Notes under the pieces: model-generated
Told to the model about the DNA's origin: nothing
What the model saw: only the letters and a program-made list of their open reading frames with translations
The model's database searches: none
In this document: positions 9,054 to 17,119 of the stretch, piece after piece
How the letters are laid out: each line of letters opens with the position of its first letter
Numbering within the stretch: position 1 is the first letter of the stretch
Made by a program: the position numbers and the translations under genes
Source of the DNA: an uncultured Bifidobacterium sp.
GTDB lineage: Bacteria > Actinomycetota > Actinomycetes > Actinomycetales > Bifidobacteriaceae
Direction: 5' to 3'
Assembly (NCBI GenBank): GCA_937874315.1
Contig: CALNAE010000129.1
Coordinates: forward strand, 1-51,808
Length of the DNA stretch: 51,808 nt

Positions 9054-9323
9054 TCAGAACTTCGGCACTTCCTTTGGCGGGGTGTACGGCACTTTGCCAT
9101 CGCCGATGAATCGCTTGCGTGTTGCTTCGGCTACACGGTTGCACAACACGTCGCCCATAACAGGGCGGTCAGTCTTGCACTGCTGGCGCAGCTCTTTGAG
9201 TCGTTCGGGATTGGCCGCCAGTTCTTCAACGGTCGGCACGTCGGCTTGTACCTGCTTCGGTGCCTCTGATTTGCCGCAGGCCATTAGCGTCGCAGCAAGG
9301 AGAAGCGGGATCATCTTCTTCAT
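9054..9323 (-). CDS. EexN-type lipoprotein, copy B
   Basis: An 89-aa lipoprotein with signal MKKMIPLLLAATLMACG (lipobox LMAC). The mature part has NPERLKELRQQC, then GDVLCNRVAEATRKRF, matching the layout of copy A at 1168-1491 (D/NP-x-RLK-x-LR-x-QC, then a second Cys and a basic RxRF end). It belongs to the EexN entry-exclusion family. Its start overlaps the stop of the upstream lysR gene (9320-9323), so the two are translated together. Two such proteins on one element may have separate targets, or one may only resemble an exclusion protein. That is not decidable from sequence. Confidence 0.72.
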   Translation of the reverse strand: MKKMIPLLLAATLMACGKSEAPKQVQADVPTVEELAANPERLKELRQQCKTDRPVMGDVLCNRVAEATRKRFIGDGKVPYTPPKEVPKF

Positions 9324-10264
9324 GGCTCGATTTCCTCCGAGGCACTGGGATTAGATGGTACAGCGGGTTTCTTTGACGATGGTGCTTCAAGAGTGCTGAC
9401 CCTCTCAATGAAGCGCACCAGTATTTCAGATGGTTCGCAGTCGAGGCGCAGCAGATAGGTAGTAAGCATAGGCGTATCGCCTACCAATGGACGAGCAACC
9501 ACGTTCGGTTCATGGCACGCAGCGATCTGCGAAGCGCCAGCCAGCCCCAAAGCGAAACCCGCAGCGACGAGTGCCATCATCAAGTCAACAGATGCAGCTC
9601 GCTCGGCGATCAACGGTTCTTGCTCGACCTTCCGCAACACACGCTCAATCTGTCGCGCGTAACCCTCGCAGGCACTAGGGTCTGCGAGTACCAATGGATA
9701 GCGCAACATTTCCTCCAAGGGGATGCGCTTGTATTTCAACAGCGGATGTCTAGCAGGCACCGCAACCATCAAAGGGTCATACCACACGGGTTCGGCGATA
9801 ATGCCATCGCCGACTTCATCCGATCGCGCGAATCCTGCGTCATACAGATCGTCATGCAGCCCTTTGATCTGCTGCGCCAGCGGAATCTCGGACAACCGTA
9901 TGTCGATCTCCGGTTCTTCTTGACGGCACAACGCCAGAAAGGTCGAGAAACGCGACGGCGGGATACCGTCCGAAAGCGCGACCCGCAACTGACTGTGAAA
10001 GCCATTGGCAGCAGCTATTACACTGTCGCGTGCCTGTTGCAAGGCAGTAAAGATACGCGGTACGTGCTCCAAAAATAGCTTCCCTGCACGGGTTAGTCGG
10101 GTGCTGCGCGTGGTACGCACAAAGAGCTGTGCGCCGAGGTCTTCTTCCAACTCCTTGATCGCCCGCGACAGCGGCGACTGTTCGATGTGCAGTCGTTCCG
10201 CGGCGCGGGCGAAGTGGAGTTCTTCGGCAACCGCCAAGAAACACCGTAGATGACGAAGCTCCAC
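9320..10264 (-). CDS. LysR-family transcriptional regulator coupled to eexN-B
   Basis: A 314-aa LysR regulator with an N-terminal winged HTH (MELRHLRCFLAVAEELHFARAAERL, then QSPLSRAIKELEEDLGAQLF) and a C-terminal effector domain. It reads leftward into the EexN-type gene with an ATGA overlap, and is followed by the traG operon in the same direction. LysR genes beside traG are common in Tn4371-type elements, so it may control transfer genes, although it also borders the cargo operon on its other side. The effector is unknown. Residues after about 290 (SSKKPAVPSNPSASEE) form a short disordered tail. Confidence 0.85.
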   Translation of the reverse strand: MELRHLRCFLAVAEELHFARAAERLHIEQSPLSRAIKELEEDLGAQLFVRTTRSTRLTRAGKLFLEHVPRIFTALQQARDSVIAAANGFHSQLRVALSDGIPPSRFSTFLALCRQEEPEIDIRLSEIPLAQQIKGLHDDLYDAGFARSDEVGDGIIAEPVWYDPLMVAVPARHPLLKYKRIPLEEMLRYPLVLADPSACEGYARQIERVLRKVEQEPLIAERAASVDLMMALVAAGFALGLAGASQIAACHEPNVVARPLVGDTPMLTTYLLRLDCEPSEILVRFIERVSTLEAPSSKKPAVPSNPSASEEIEP

Positions 10265-10341
10265 TTGCCAATCTCCCTATGCGACGACGAACCGACCATT
10301 CGGCCAGAAACGGACATCAGCACCGGAAATGTACGCCCTGA

Positions 10342-11553
10342 CTATTGCGCTGTCGCTTGGCTGGTAAGGATCGTCCGTGTCCCGGAGCGGGCCGTCAGAA
10401 TGGCAAGAATCGTTGCGATGGCGAGCAAGGCCGCGCTTGCTCCGAATGTGGCTTGATAGCCGCTGGTGTCGAACAGGACGCCACCGACCGTCGCGCCGAG
10501 CATGATGGCGAGCTGGATGATCGCCACCATCAATCCGCCGCCGGCCTCGGCATCTTGTGGCAGCGTGCGCGCCAGCCACGTCCACCAACCGATGGGGGCC
10601 GCCGTTGCCACCAATCCCCAAATGCCGAGCAAGACGGTGCTCAATGTGATTGAGCCACCAAATGCAATGAGGGCTACGGCAATGGCCGCCATCAAGGCCG
10701 GAATGACGGTCAGCGTTCGATACAGACCATCCTTGAGGAACATTCCGATCAGAGTTGTGCCAACGAATCCAGCAATGCCGATGATGAGCAGTATCAGCGA
10801 AAGCGTCGTAGCGCCAACATGGGCGACCGTTTCCAGGAATGGACGCAGATAGGTGAACAGCGCGAACTGCCCCATGAAGAACAGCGCGCACGCGATCATT
10901 CCCAACAATATCGAAGGCCGGGCCAGCAGCTTGAAGGCATTGCCGGAGTTGGGCATCTGTTCCACCTTCATGGAAGGCAAGCCGACCAGCTTCCAGCCGA
11001 AAGCGATGGCGGCTATTGGAACGACGCAGAAGAACGCCCAACGCCAACCGATGATCGAGCCGAGGAAGCTCCCCATAGGCGCGGCCAGCACCGACGCCAG
11101 CGCATTGCCGCCGTTCAAGATTGCCAAGGCACGCGGAACATGGTGGTCTTCCACCAATCGCATCGCCGTCGCAGCCGACATTGACCAGAAGCCGCCGATG
11201 GCAATTCCGATAAGCGCTCGCCCGACCATGAACACCAGGTAGTTCGGAGCGAAGGCGACAACGGTGCCCGATACGATCATCAGCAACGTCAACGCCAACA
11301 ACAGCACTTTGCGATCAAGTCGTCCCGCCAACGACGAAATGCACAAACTGGTCAACAGTGCGAACGCACCGGAAACGGAAATGGCCTGTCCGGCTCGTCC
11401 CTCGCTGATATGCAGGTCGGCCGCAATCGGCGTGAGCAAGCTGACCGGCATGAACTCGGACGCGATCAATGCGAACGCTGCCAGCGACATCGCAAGGACA
11501 GCGCCCCATGCTTGACGGCCCTCGGACGGTGTTGGAGATGCGGAACTCGTCAC
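10342..11553 (-). CDS. MFS exporter, NepI/AraJ-like (DHA1 type)
   Basis: A 403-aa twelve-helix major facilitator. The N-terminal half has the family phrases FMPVSLLTPIAADL, ISEGRAGQAI and GRALIGIAIGGFWSMSAATAMRL, very close to the E. coli purine-ribonucleoside exporter NepI and related drug/sugar efflux proteins. Substrate cannot be read from sequence. In context (oxidoreductases in the same operon) export of a toxic organic compound is plausible. It starts with GTG at 11553, overlapping the quinone oxidoreductase stop (GTGA), and is the last gene of the six-gene leftward operon. Confidence 0.85.
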   Translation of the reverse strand: MTSSASPTPSEGRQAWGAVLAMSLAAFALIASEFMPVSLLTPIAADLHISEGRAGQAISVSGAFALLTSLCISSLAGRLDRKVLLLALTLLMIVSGTVVAFAPNYLVFMVGRALIGIAIGGFWSMSAATAMRLVEDHHVPRALAILNGGNALASVLAAPMGSFLGSIIGWRWAFFCVVPIAAIAFGWKLVGLPSMKVEQMPNSGNAFKLLARPSILLGMIACALFFMGQFALFTYLRPFLETVAHVGATTLSLILLIIGIAGFVGTTLIGMFLKDGLYRTLTVIPALMAAIAVALIAFGGSITLSTVLLGIWGLVATAAPIGWWTWLARTLPQDAEAGGGLMVAIIQLAIMLGATVGGVLFDTSGYQATFGASAALLAIATILAILTARSGTRTILTSQATAQ

Positions 11554-12524
11554 CCACGTCCCTCCACACTCTCGAAATCGAGGACAACGCGCCCACGCAA
11601 GCCGCCTTCGTCGAAACGACGATGGGCAGCTACCGCATCGGTCGCTGGGAAAACGGCAGCAACGCGCAGAGTCAACAAACCGTCTGCCACTTGCTGGCCG
11701 AGCTTGGCTATGGCGGCATGGTCGGTGACGCGTTCGCGCACGTTCACGAACACCGGCTTGATGCCACGCTCCAGGCCATCATCGTTTCCGGGCCGCAACG
11801 TGATGATCGTTCCGCCGTCGCGGACGGCAGGTGCGATCTGCTCGCCCAGGCTGGCCGCATCCACCACCGCATCGACGCCAGCGGGGAAAACCTGACGAAT
11901 ACGCGCGGCCACGTCGTCCCCGCGTGCGATGACCTCGGCAGCACCGGCAGCGCGCAGGAACGCCTCATCCTGCGGCGAGGCAATCGCCACCATGCGCAGC
12001 CCATCGGCGTTGCCCAGCCCGACCGCGTAAGCACCGACTGCACCGGCTGCGCCCGTGACCAGTACCGTCGAACCCGGCGGCAGATGCAAGGTGTCCAGTG
12101 CATTGCGGGCCGTCAGCGCGTTCATTAGGAACGCGCTGGCTTCGTGGAACGACGCCCCAGCGGGAACGGGTGTGACAGAAGCCGCAGGCAGACACACGTA
12201 TTGGCTATAACCGCCGTAACTGCCGAAGTTGTCCACCACACCGACCACTGCCTGACCGATGGCAACGCCAAGCTGCGGGTCGATGCCTTCGCCAACCTCG
12301 TCGATAGTGCCTGCGATGTCCATGCCGGGGACGAAAGGTGGCTTCGCATCTGCGAACCATCCGGCAAGAGAGCCGTCACGCACCATGACATCGACCGGGT
12401 TGATACCAGCGGCGCGCACCTTCACACGCACCTGGCCTGGAGCTGGGTGCGGGTCGGGAAGCTCCACCCGTTGCAGAACTTCGGGGCCACCGTAGTTGTT
12501 CAATCCCACGGCATACATAGGCAA
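11550..12524 (-). CDS. NADPH:quinone oxidoreductase-like MDR-family enzyme
   Basis: A 324-aa medium-chain dehydrogenase/reductase of the zinc-free quinone reductase type. The GroES-like N-terminal domain has VKVRAAGINPVDVMVRDG and PGMDIAGTIDEVGEG, and the nucleotide-binding domain has VLVTGAAGAVGAYAVGLG. No catalytic-zinc Cys/His set is present, as expected for quinone oxidoreductases. It probably reduces quinones or alpha,beta-unsaturated carbonyls with NADPH. It overlaps the MFS gene and lies 9 bases after the cyclophilin-like gene. Substrate specificity is inferred only from family. Confidence 0.85.
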   Translation of the reverse strand: MPMYAVGLNNYGGPEVLQRVELPDPHPAPGQVRVKVRAAGINPVDVMVRDGSLAGWFADAKPPFVPGMDIAGTIDEVGEGIDPQLGVAIGQAVVGVVDNFGSYGGYSQYVCLPAASVTPVPAGASFHEASAFLMNALTARNALDTLHLPPGSTVLVTGAAGAVGAYAVGLGNADGLRMVAIASPQDEAFLRAAGAAEVIARGDDVAARIRQVFPAGVDAVVDAASLGEQIAPAVRDGGTIITLRPGNDDGLERGIKPVFVNVRERVTDHAAIAKLGQQVADGLLTLRVAAVFPATDAVAAHRRFDEGGLRGRVVLDFESVEGRG

Positions 12525-12533
12525 TACTCCAAT

Positions 12534-13046
12534 TTAATCGGCGCGAGTGATCGTCACGCGCACCTGGCCCGGCTGATTGAGTGCCTCAATGCCGGAAGTG
12601 ATCCTTGCAATCTTGATGACGCCGTATGCGTCGGGGCCACGCCCGCGATAGAACGCGATATTCCCCCACGGAGCGTAATAGGCGATGTCGCCCACGGCAC
12701 CGGCATCGGTCGCTGGCGCACCTTCTTCCGAAAGCCGCTTGGGCAATGCGCCGCTAACTTTCTCCGCGTCACTGAAATCTCGCAGCGTGACGGTCAACGG
12801 CAACAGGGAGAGGAAATCTCGCGCTGTCGAGTTGTCCGCAAGCGTCGCCGCCATGCTTGCCGAACCGATGGTGATACGGATATTCATGCGATGCGCTCCC
12901 GCTTGGCTGGGAGCGGCGTTACCGGCGCTGCCAGCTTCGGCCGCACTCGATTCGGCCTGTACCGAACTCACGCACACGCAGCAGGCAACCAACAAGGCGG
13001 CTACGATGCAGTTGCGTTTTATCTGCCTTATGGTGACGTGCGGCAT
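12534..13046 (-). CDS. Exported cyclophilin-like fold protein
   Basis: A 170-aa protein with an N-terminal signal peptide (NCIVAALLVACCVCVSSVQA), followed by a domain of about 115 residues starting MNIRITIGSASMAATLADN. The domain contains FLSLLPLTVTLRDF and GDIAYYAPWGNIAFYRGRG, features of the small bacterial cyclophilin-like beta-barrel family often found beside oxidoreductases. These proteins are not proven proline isomerases. An internal ATG at MNIRITIG would give a cytosolic form, but the signal peptide favours the long form. It lies 11 bases after the hydrolase gene in a leftward operon. Confidence 0.75.
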   Translation of the reverse strand: MPHVTIRQIKRNCIVAALLVACCVCVSSVQAESSAAEAGSAGNAAPSQAGAHRMNIRITIGSASMAATLADNSTARDFLSLLPLTVTLRDFSDAEKVSGALPKRLSEEGAPATDAGAVGDIAYYAPWGNIAFYRGRGPDAYGVIKIARITSGIEALNQPGQVRVTITRAD

Positions 13047-13057
13047 GGCGTTGCTCT

Positions 13058-14188
13058 TTATGCAAGATGGGCGCGGAAGAACTCGGTCAGTTTGTCGAAC
13101 GGAATCACGTGGTCTTTGCCGCCGTCATACAGATCCGTGTGAACGGCACCCGGAATAATCATCAGTTCCTTCGGCTCCGCCGCGTTCGCGTAGGCGGTTT
13201 CGCTGAAATAGCGCGAGTGCGCCTTTTCACCGTGAACAAACAGGATCGGGCGGGGCGAGATTTCCTTGATGTAGGTCAGAATCGGCATGTTCATGAACGA
13301 CAACGGCGTCGTCATCGTCCACGAACCATTCGAGTTGACCGCACGCGGATGGAAACCGCGTGGCGTCCGGTAGTAATCGTGGTAGTCCACCAGGAACTGT
13401 GCTTCGCCGCCTTTGAGCGTGTTCATCACCGGGCCATAAGCCGGGCCGCCATTTTCCGCGTCCTTCCAACGCTGCTGGCTCAACTGTTCCAGCATGTGCG
13501 TGCGTTGTTCGAGGGTCACGCTGTCGTTGTAGCCTTTGGACATGAGGCGCGTCATGTCGTACATGGTGCTGGCGACCACGGCCCTGATGCGCTTGTCCAC
13601 GGCCGCGGCATTCAACACCATGCCGCCCCAACCGCAGATACCGATGGCACCGATGCGCTCGCGGTCAACATTCGGCAGCAGGCCGAGGAAATCCACGGCG
13701 GCACTGAAATCCTCGGTATTGATGTCCGGCGAGGCGACATTGCGCGGTTCGCCGCCGCTTTCGCCGGTATAGGACGGATCGAAGGCCAGCGTGACGAACC
13801 CGCGCTCAGCCATAGTTTGCGCATACAGGCCGGAAGACTGCTCCTTGACCGCGCCGAAAGGGCCGCTCAAGGCAATCGCCGCCAGTTTTCCGCTGGCGTT
13901 CTTCGGCTGGTACAGATCGCCAACCAAGGTGATGCCGTAGCGGTTCCTGAAACTGACTTTCTTGTGGTCAACCTTGTCGCTCTGGGTGAAGGTCTTGTCC
14001 CACAACAGGCCGTTATCGGTAAGTTGCAGGGGTGTTGCCTTTGACGCGGCCATTGCTTGCTCCGATGCAAGCATTCCGACACTCAAGGCAGCAATGCCAG
14101 TTCCTGTCATTTTCAGCATGTCACGGCGTCCCATATTAGGTGTGGTTTGTTCGGCGACTTCATTCCCAGTTTCGTTCTGCTTGTTCAT
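13058..14188 (-). CDS. Tat-exported alpha/beta hydrolase (dienelactone hydrolase-like)
   Basis: A 376-aa alpha/beta hydrolase. The ATG at 14188 (MNKQNETGNEV) has GGAGAGA upstream and was preferred to an in-frame upstream start. A twin-arginine signal (GRRDMLKMTGTGIAALSVGML) implies folded export by Tat. The nucleophile elbow is GICGWGG with Cys185 in the nucleophile position, as in dienelactone hydrolases and the related YcjY-like group, and the late His350 (GAVHTDLYD) fits the catalytic triad. Substrate unknown, possibly a lactone or ester of an aromatic compound. The gene is internal in the leftward cargo operon. Confidence 0.82.
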   Translation of the reverse strand: MNKQNETGNEVAEQTTPNMGRRDMLKMTGTGIAALSVGMLASEQAMAASKATPLQLTDNGLLWDKTFTQSDKVDHKKVSFRNRYGITLVGDLYQPKNASGKLAAIALSGPFGAVKEQSSGLYAQTMAERGFVTLAFDPSYTGESGGEPRNVASPDINTEDFSAAVDFLGLLPNVDRERIGAIGICGWGGMVLNAAAVDKRIRAVVASTMYDMTRLMSKGYNDSVTLEQRTHMLEQLSQQRWKDAENGGPAYGPVMNTLKGGEAQFLVDYHDYYRTPRGFHPRAVNSNGSWTMTTPLSFMNMPILTYIKEISPRPILFVHGEKAHSRYFSETAYANAAEPKELMIIPGAVHTDLYDGGKDHVIPFDKLTEFFRAHLA

Positions 14189-14213
14189 TGCGATCTCTCC
14201 GAGTGAGCGGTAT

Positions 14214-15263
14214 TCAGGCGGCAAGGGTGGCGTTGTCGATCACGAAGCGATACTTGACATCGCCTTTCAGCAACCGCTCGTAGGCACCGTTGATTTCATC
14301 GAAGCGGATCAGTTCGATGTCGGAGACGATGCCGTGCTCGGCGCAGAAATCGAGCATTTCCTGCGTTTCCGGGATGCCGCCGATCATCGAACCGGCGAGC
14401 GAACGACGCTTGAAGATCAGATTGAAGACTTCGGGCGACGGATGCGGCGTGGCCGGAGCGCCAACCAAGGTCAACGTGCCGTCACGCTTGAGCAGAGCCA
14501 AAAAAGGATCGAGGTTGTGAGACACAGCCACGGTGCTTACGATCAAGTCGAAGCTCTTGGTATGCGCAGCCATTTCCTCGGCGTTGCGCGAGACAACCAC
14601 CTCATCGGCACCCAGCGCCTTCGCTGCGTCGCGCTTCGATTCAGACGTGGTGAAGGCCACGACATGCGCGCCCATCGCATGAGCGAGCTTGACACCCATA
14701 TGGCCCAAACCACCGATGCCAACGATACCGACCTTCTTGCCTGGCCCGGCGTTCCAGTGGCGTAGCGGCGAATACAGCGTGATGCCGGCGCACAGTAGCG
14801 GTGCGACAGCGGCAAGTTGCTCCTCCGGGTGGCGGATGCGCAGCGCATAGCGTTCATGCACGACGATCTTTTGCGAATAGCCGCCTTGCGTCCAACCAGG
14901 CGCGTCCGGGGTTGGAAAGTTGTACGTGCCGATCATGCCGTCGCAGTAGTTCTCCAGTCCCTCGTCGCATTCCTCGCAGTGCTTGCAGCTATCGACGATG
15001 CAACCAACGCCAACCAGATCGCCGACCTTGAAGTCGGTTACATGCGCGCCGACGGCAGACACACGGCCGACGATTTCGTGACCGGGAACGCAGGGATAGT
15101 GCGTGCCGCCCCACTCATCGCGCACTTGATGCAAGTCCGAATGGCAGACACCGCAATAGGCAATGTCGATCTGGACATCGTGCGCGCCAGGATCGCGGCG
15201 AGTGATCTGCAAGGGTTCGAGGGGTTTGTCGCCGGCGTGGGCGCCATAGGCAATTACTTTCAT
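14214..15263 (-). CDS. Zinc-dependent alcohol dehydrogenase / aldehyde reductase (YahK-like)
   Basis: A 349-aa zinc MDR enzyme, the same length and phrases as NADPH-dependent aldehyde reductase YahK. The catalytic zinc site is CGVCHSDLHQ plus PGHEIVGRV. The structural zinc lobe is CKHCEECDEGLENYC, and the cofactor loop is GIVGIGGLGHMGVKLAHAMG. It probably reduces aldehydes to alcohols with NADPH. The start at ATG 15263 (MKVIAYGA) has AAGGA 7-11 bases upstream; an earlier ATG would overlap the preceding stop. It is second gene of the operon, 14 bases after the tandem monooxygenase-domain gene. Confidence 0.88.
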   Translation of the reverse strand: MKVIAYGAHAGDKPLEPLQITRRDPGAHDVQIDIAYCGVCHSDLHQVRDEWGGTHYPCVPGHEIVGRVSAVGAHVTDFKVGDLVGVGCIVDSCKHCEECDEGLENYCDGMIGTYNFPTPDAPGWTQGGYSQKIVVHERYALRIRHPEEQLAAVAPLLCAGITLYSPLRHWNAGPGKKVGIVGIGGLGHMGVKLAHAMGAHVVAFTTSESKRDAAKALGADEVVVSRNAEEMAAHTKSFDLIVSTVAVSHNLDPFLALLKRDGTLTLVGAPATPHPSPEVFNLIFKRRSLAGSMIGGIPETQEMLDFCAEHGIVSDIELIRFDEINGAYERLLKGDVKYRFVIDNATLAA

Positions 15264-15277
15264 GGTGATTCCTTCAT

Positions 15278-15973
15278 TCATTGGTTGGAAATTGGCTTGC
15301 CGATATGGACTTCGTTGACATCGGCCAAACCATCGACCTTGCTTCGGAAATCCTTGACATACGGCGTGCCGAAATGACGTTCCAAGTCAGCCATCGAGCG
15401 CCACGTCTCGAACAGGAAAAGCGACCCGTCTTTTTCTTCGTAGATGTTGTAAGCCAAGTTTCCCGGCTCCTTGCTTGTCGGTGAAGACAACGACAACAAG
15501 GCACGACGCAATTCGTCCGCTTTCCCAGCTTTTGGATGCTTGATGCTGCAAATGCTGATGCTCTCGGCGCTGCGGGACGCTTGCGGCTTTTCCGAAATGG
15601 AAATGGCCTTGCCGAAGTGCGCGTCGTTCTTGCCATCCAGTCGAGCAGGACTTTTTTTCACGAAGTCTTGAACGTCGGGCTTTTGCAGGTGCCTGTCGAG
15701 GTCTTCCTGCGACCGCCATACTTCATGCAGGAAAAGCGCGCCGCTCTTTTCCTCATAGGCGTCATAGGCGATGTAACCGTCATCGCTGCGTGTCGGTGTC
15801 GCCAGCGCCAGGAGTGCATTACGCAGCTCGTCGGCCTTACCATCCTTCGCGCGCATCATGGCGCAGATGTTGACGGTTTCCACCGATACGGCGGTTTGTG
15901 CATAGCCCACTGAAGGCAACGCGAACGCGAGTGCCAATGCAAGGAAGGCCAGAAGTCTGCTGGTTTTGTTCAT
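15278..15973 (-). CDS. Exported tandem ABM-domain protein (putative quinol monooxygenase-like)
   Basis: A 231-aa protein with a cleavable signal (LLAFLALALAFALPSVGYAQ) and two repeated ABM (antibiotic biosynthesis monooxygenase, YgiN-like) domains. Repeat 1 runs from VNICAMMRAKDGKADELRNA to LFLHEVWRSQEDLDRHL; repeat 2 from ISICSIKHPKAGKADELRRA to LFLFETWRSMADLERHF. Single ABM domains form dimers, so this fusion should fold as a self-contained pair. Periplasmic location is unusual for the family and fits the Tat-exported hydrolase in the same operon. First gene of the leftward cargo operon, divergent from the lysR at 16175. Confidence 0.82.
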   Translation of the reverse strand: MNKTSRLLAFLALALAFALPSVGYAQTAVSVETVNICAMMRAKDGKADELRNALLALATPTRSDDGYIAYDAYEEKSGALFLHEVWRSQEDLDRHLQKPDVQDFVKKSPARLDGKNDAHFGKAISISEKPQASRSAESISICSIKHPKAGKADELRRALLSLSSPTSKEPGNLAYNIYEEKDGSLFLFETWRSMADLERHFGTPYVKDFRSKVDGLADVNEVHIGKPISNQ

Positions 15974-16174
15974 TCGTCAGTTCGATTCAGTGCCGAGGCT
16001 GTGGTCGGGTCGGTGGCTTTAGACGCAAACCATCTCCGGTGGGCTTCAACTCAAAGGAGCCTCTAGCCCCCTCTCGACCTGTTAGCATTTTCGTGGAATC
16101 ATCCAGGATTGATAAGCCGATAAGTCCTTAAATGGGCTATAAGTTTTGCTAATCAATCGCCTATCAGGTGAGCC
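15974..16174. promoter_or_regulatory. Divergent promoter region with LysR-type palindrome
   Basis: This 201-base gap separates the leftward cargo operon from the rightward lysR gene. It holds an imperfect inverted repeat ATTGATAAGC (16108-16117) / GCTAATCAAT (16148-16157), 9 of 10 paired, containing a T-n-A type half site as expected for LysR regulators. The region 16,085-16,160 is AT-rich. Placement between the divergent genes fits autoregulation plus control of the operon. Confidence 0.5.
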
Positions 16175-17101
16175 ATGCCGAAACCTACTCCCCGGTACAA
16201 CCTCAACGACCTTCTAGCGTTCGTGACAGTCGCGCGCGAAGGTAGCTTCACCCGCGCTGCCGCCCGATTGGGCGTCACCCAATCGGCATTGAGCCAGGCG
16301 GTGTCCGGCTTGGAAGCGCGACTCAAGATCAGGCTGCTCACGCGTACCACGCGCAGCGTGTCGCCCACGGCAGCGGGCGAGCGCCTAGTGCAAACCATTG
16401 GTCATCGCTTCGATGACATCGTGGACGAGCTGGATGCCTTGACCGAGCTGCGCGACAAGCCGGCCGGCACTGTGCGTATCACCTGTGGCGACCACATCAT
16501 CAGGACGACGCTTCTGCCGAAGCTCGCTCCGCTGCTGCTCGAATATCCCGACATCAAGGTCGAGTTCGACGTCAATTACGGGTTCCGGGACATCGTTGCG
16601 GATCGTTTCGATGCAGGCGTGCGTTTCAGCGAAACCGTCGATAAGGACATGATCGCCGTCCCCATCGGCTTCGATCAGCGGATGGCTGCCGTCGCTTCGC
16701 CTGCGTATTTCGCCAAGCACCCAAAGCCCAAAACGCCGCGCGATTTGGTGAATCACCGCTGCATCAACATCCGGTTCCCGACCCACGGAAGTCTGGATAT
16801 TTGGGAGTTCGAGCGTCGGGGTCGGAAGCTGCGGATTCGTGTCGATGGCCCGGTGATCTTCAATACGACAACCCATATCCCCGATGCGGCTGTCGGCGGA
16901 TTGGGAATTGCCTATCTTCCCGAAGCAGAGTTCGCGCCACACCTCGAAGAAGGACGCTTGGTGCGCGTGCTTGAAGACTGGTGCCCGCCGTTTTCGGGGT
17001 ATCACCTGTATTACCCGAGCCGCCGGCAACCATCGCCGGCGTTCTCGCTGGTTGTCGATGCGCTGCGTGTGGAAAACCCCAGCGGTTCGGAACACCGATA
17101 G
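16175..17101 (+). CDS. LysR-family regulator of the redox/efflux cargo operon
   Basis: A 308-aa LysR regulator with an N-terminal HTH (LNDLLAFVTVAREGSFTRAAARLGVTQSALSQAVSGLEARL) and an effector-binding domain of the CrgA/AaeR-like group (TVRITCGDHIIRTTLLPKLAPLL). It is divergent from the six-gene operon at 10342-15973, which it probably controls from the palindrome in the shared gap. It ends 18 bases from the convergent relaxase stop, marking the edge of the cargo insert. The inducer is unknown; a quinone or aromatic aldehyde is plausible from the enzymes. Confidence 0.86.
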   Translation: MPKPTPRYNLNDLLAFVTVAREGSFTRAAARLGVTQSALSQAVSGLEARLKIRLLTRTTRSVSPTAAGERLVQTIGHRFDDIVDELDALTELRDKPAGTVRITCGDHIIRTTLLPKLAPLLLEYPDIKVEFDVNYGFRDIVADRFDAGVRFSETVDKDMIAVPIGFDQRMAAVASPAYFAKHPKPKTPRDLVNHRCINIRFPTHGSLDIWEFERRGRKLRIRVDGPVIFNTTTHIPDAAVGGLGIAYLPEAEFAPHLEEGRLVRVLEDWCPPFSGYHLYYPSRRQPSPAFSLVVDALRVENPSGSEHR

Positions 17102-17119
17102 AGTCAGCGCAGCGGCAAG

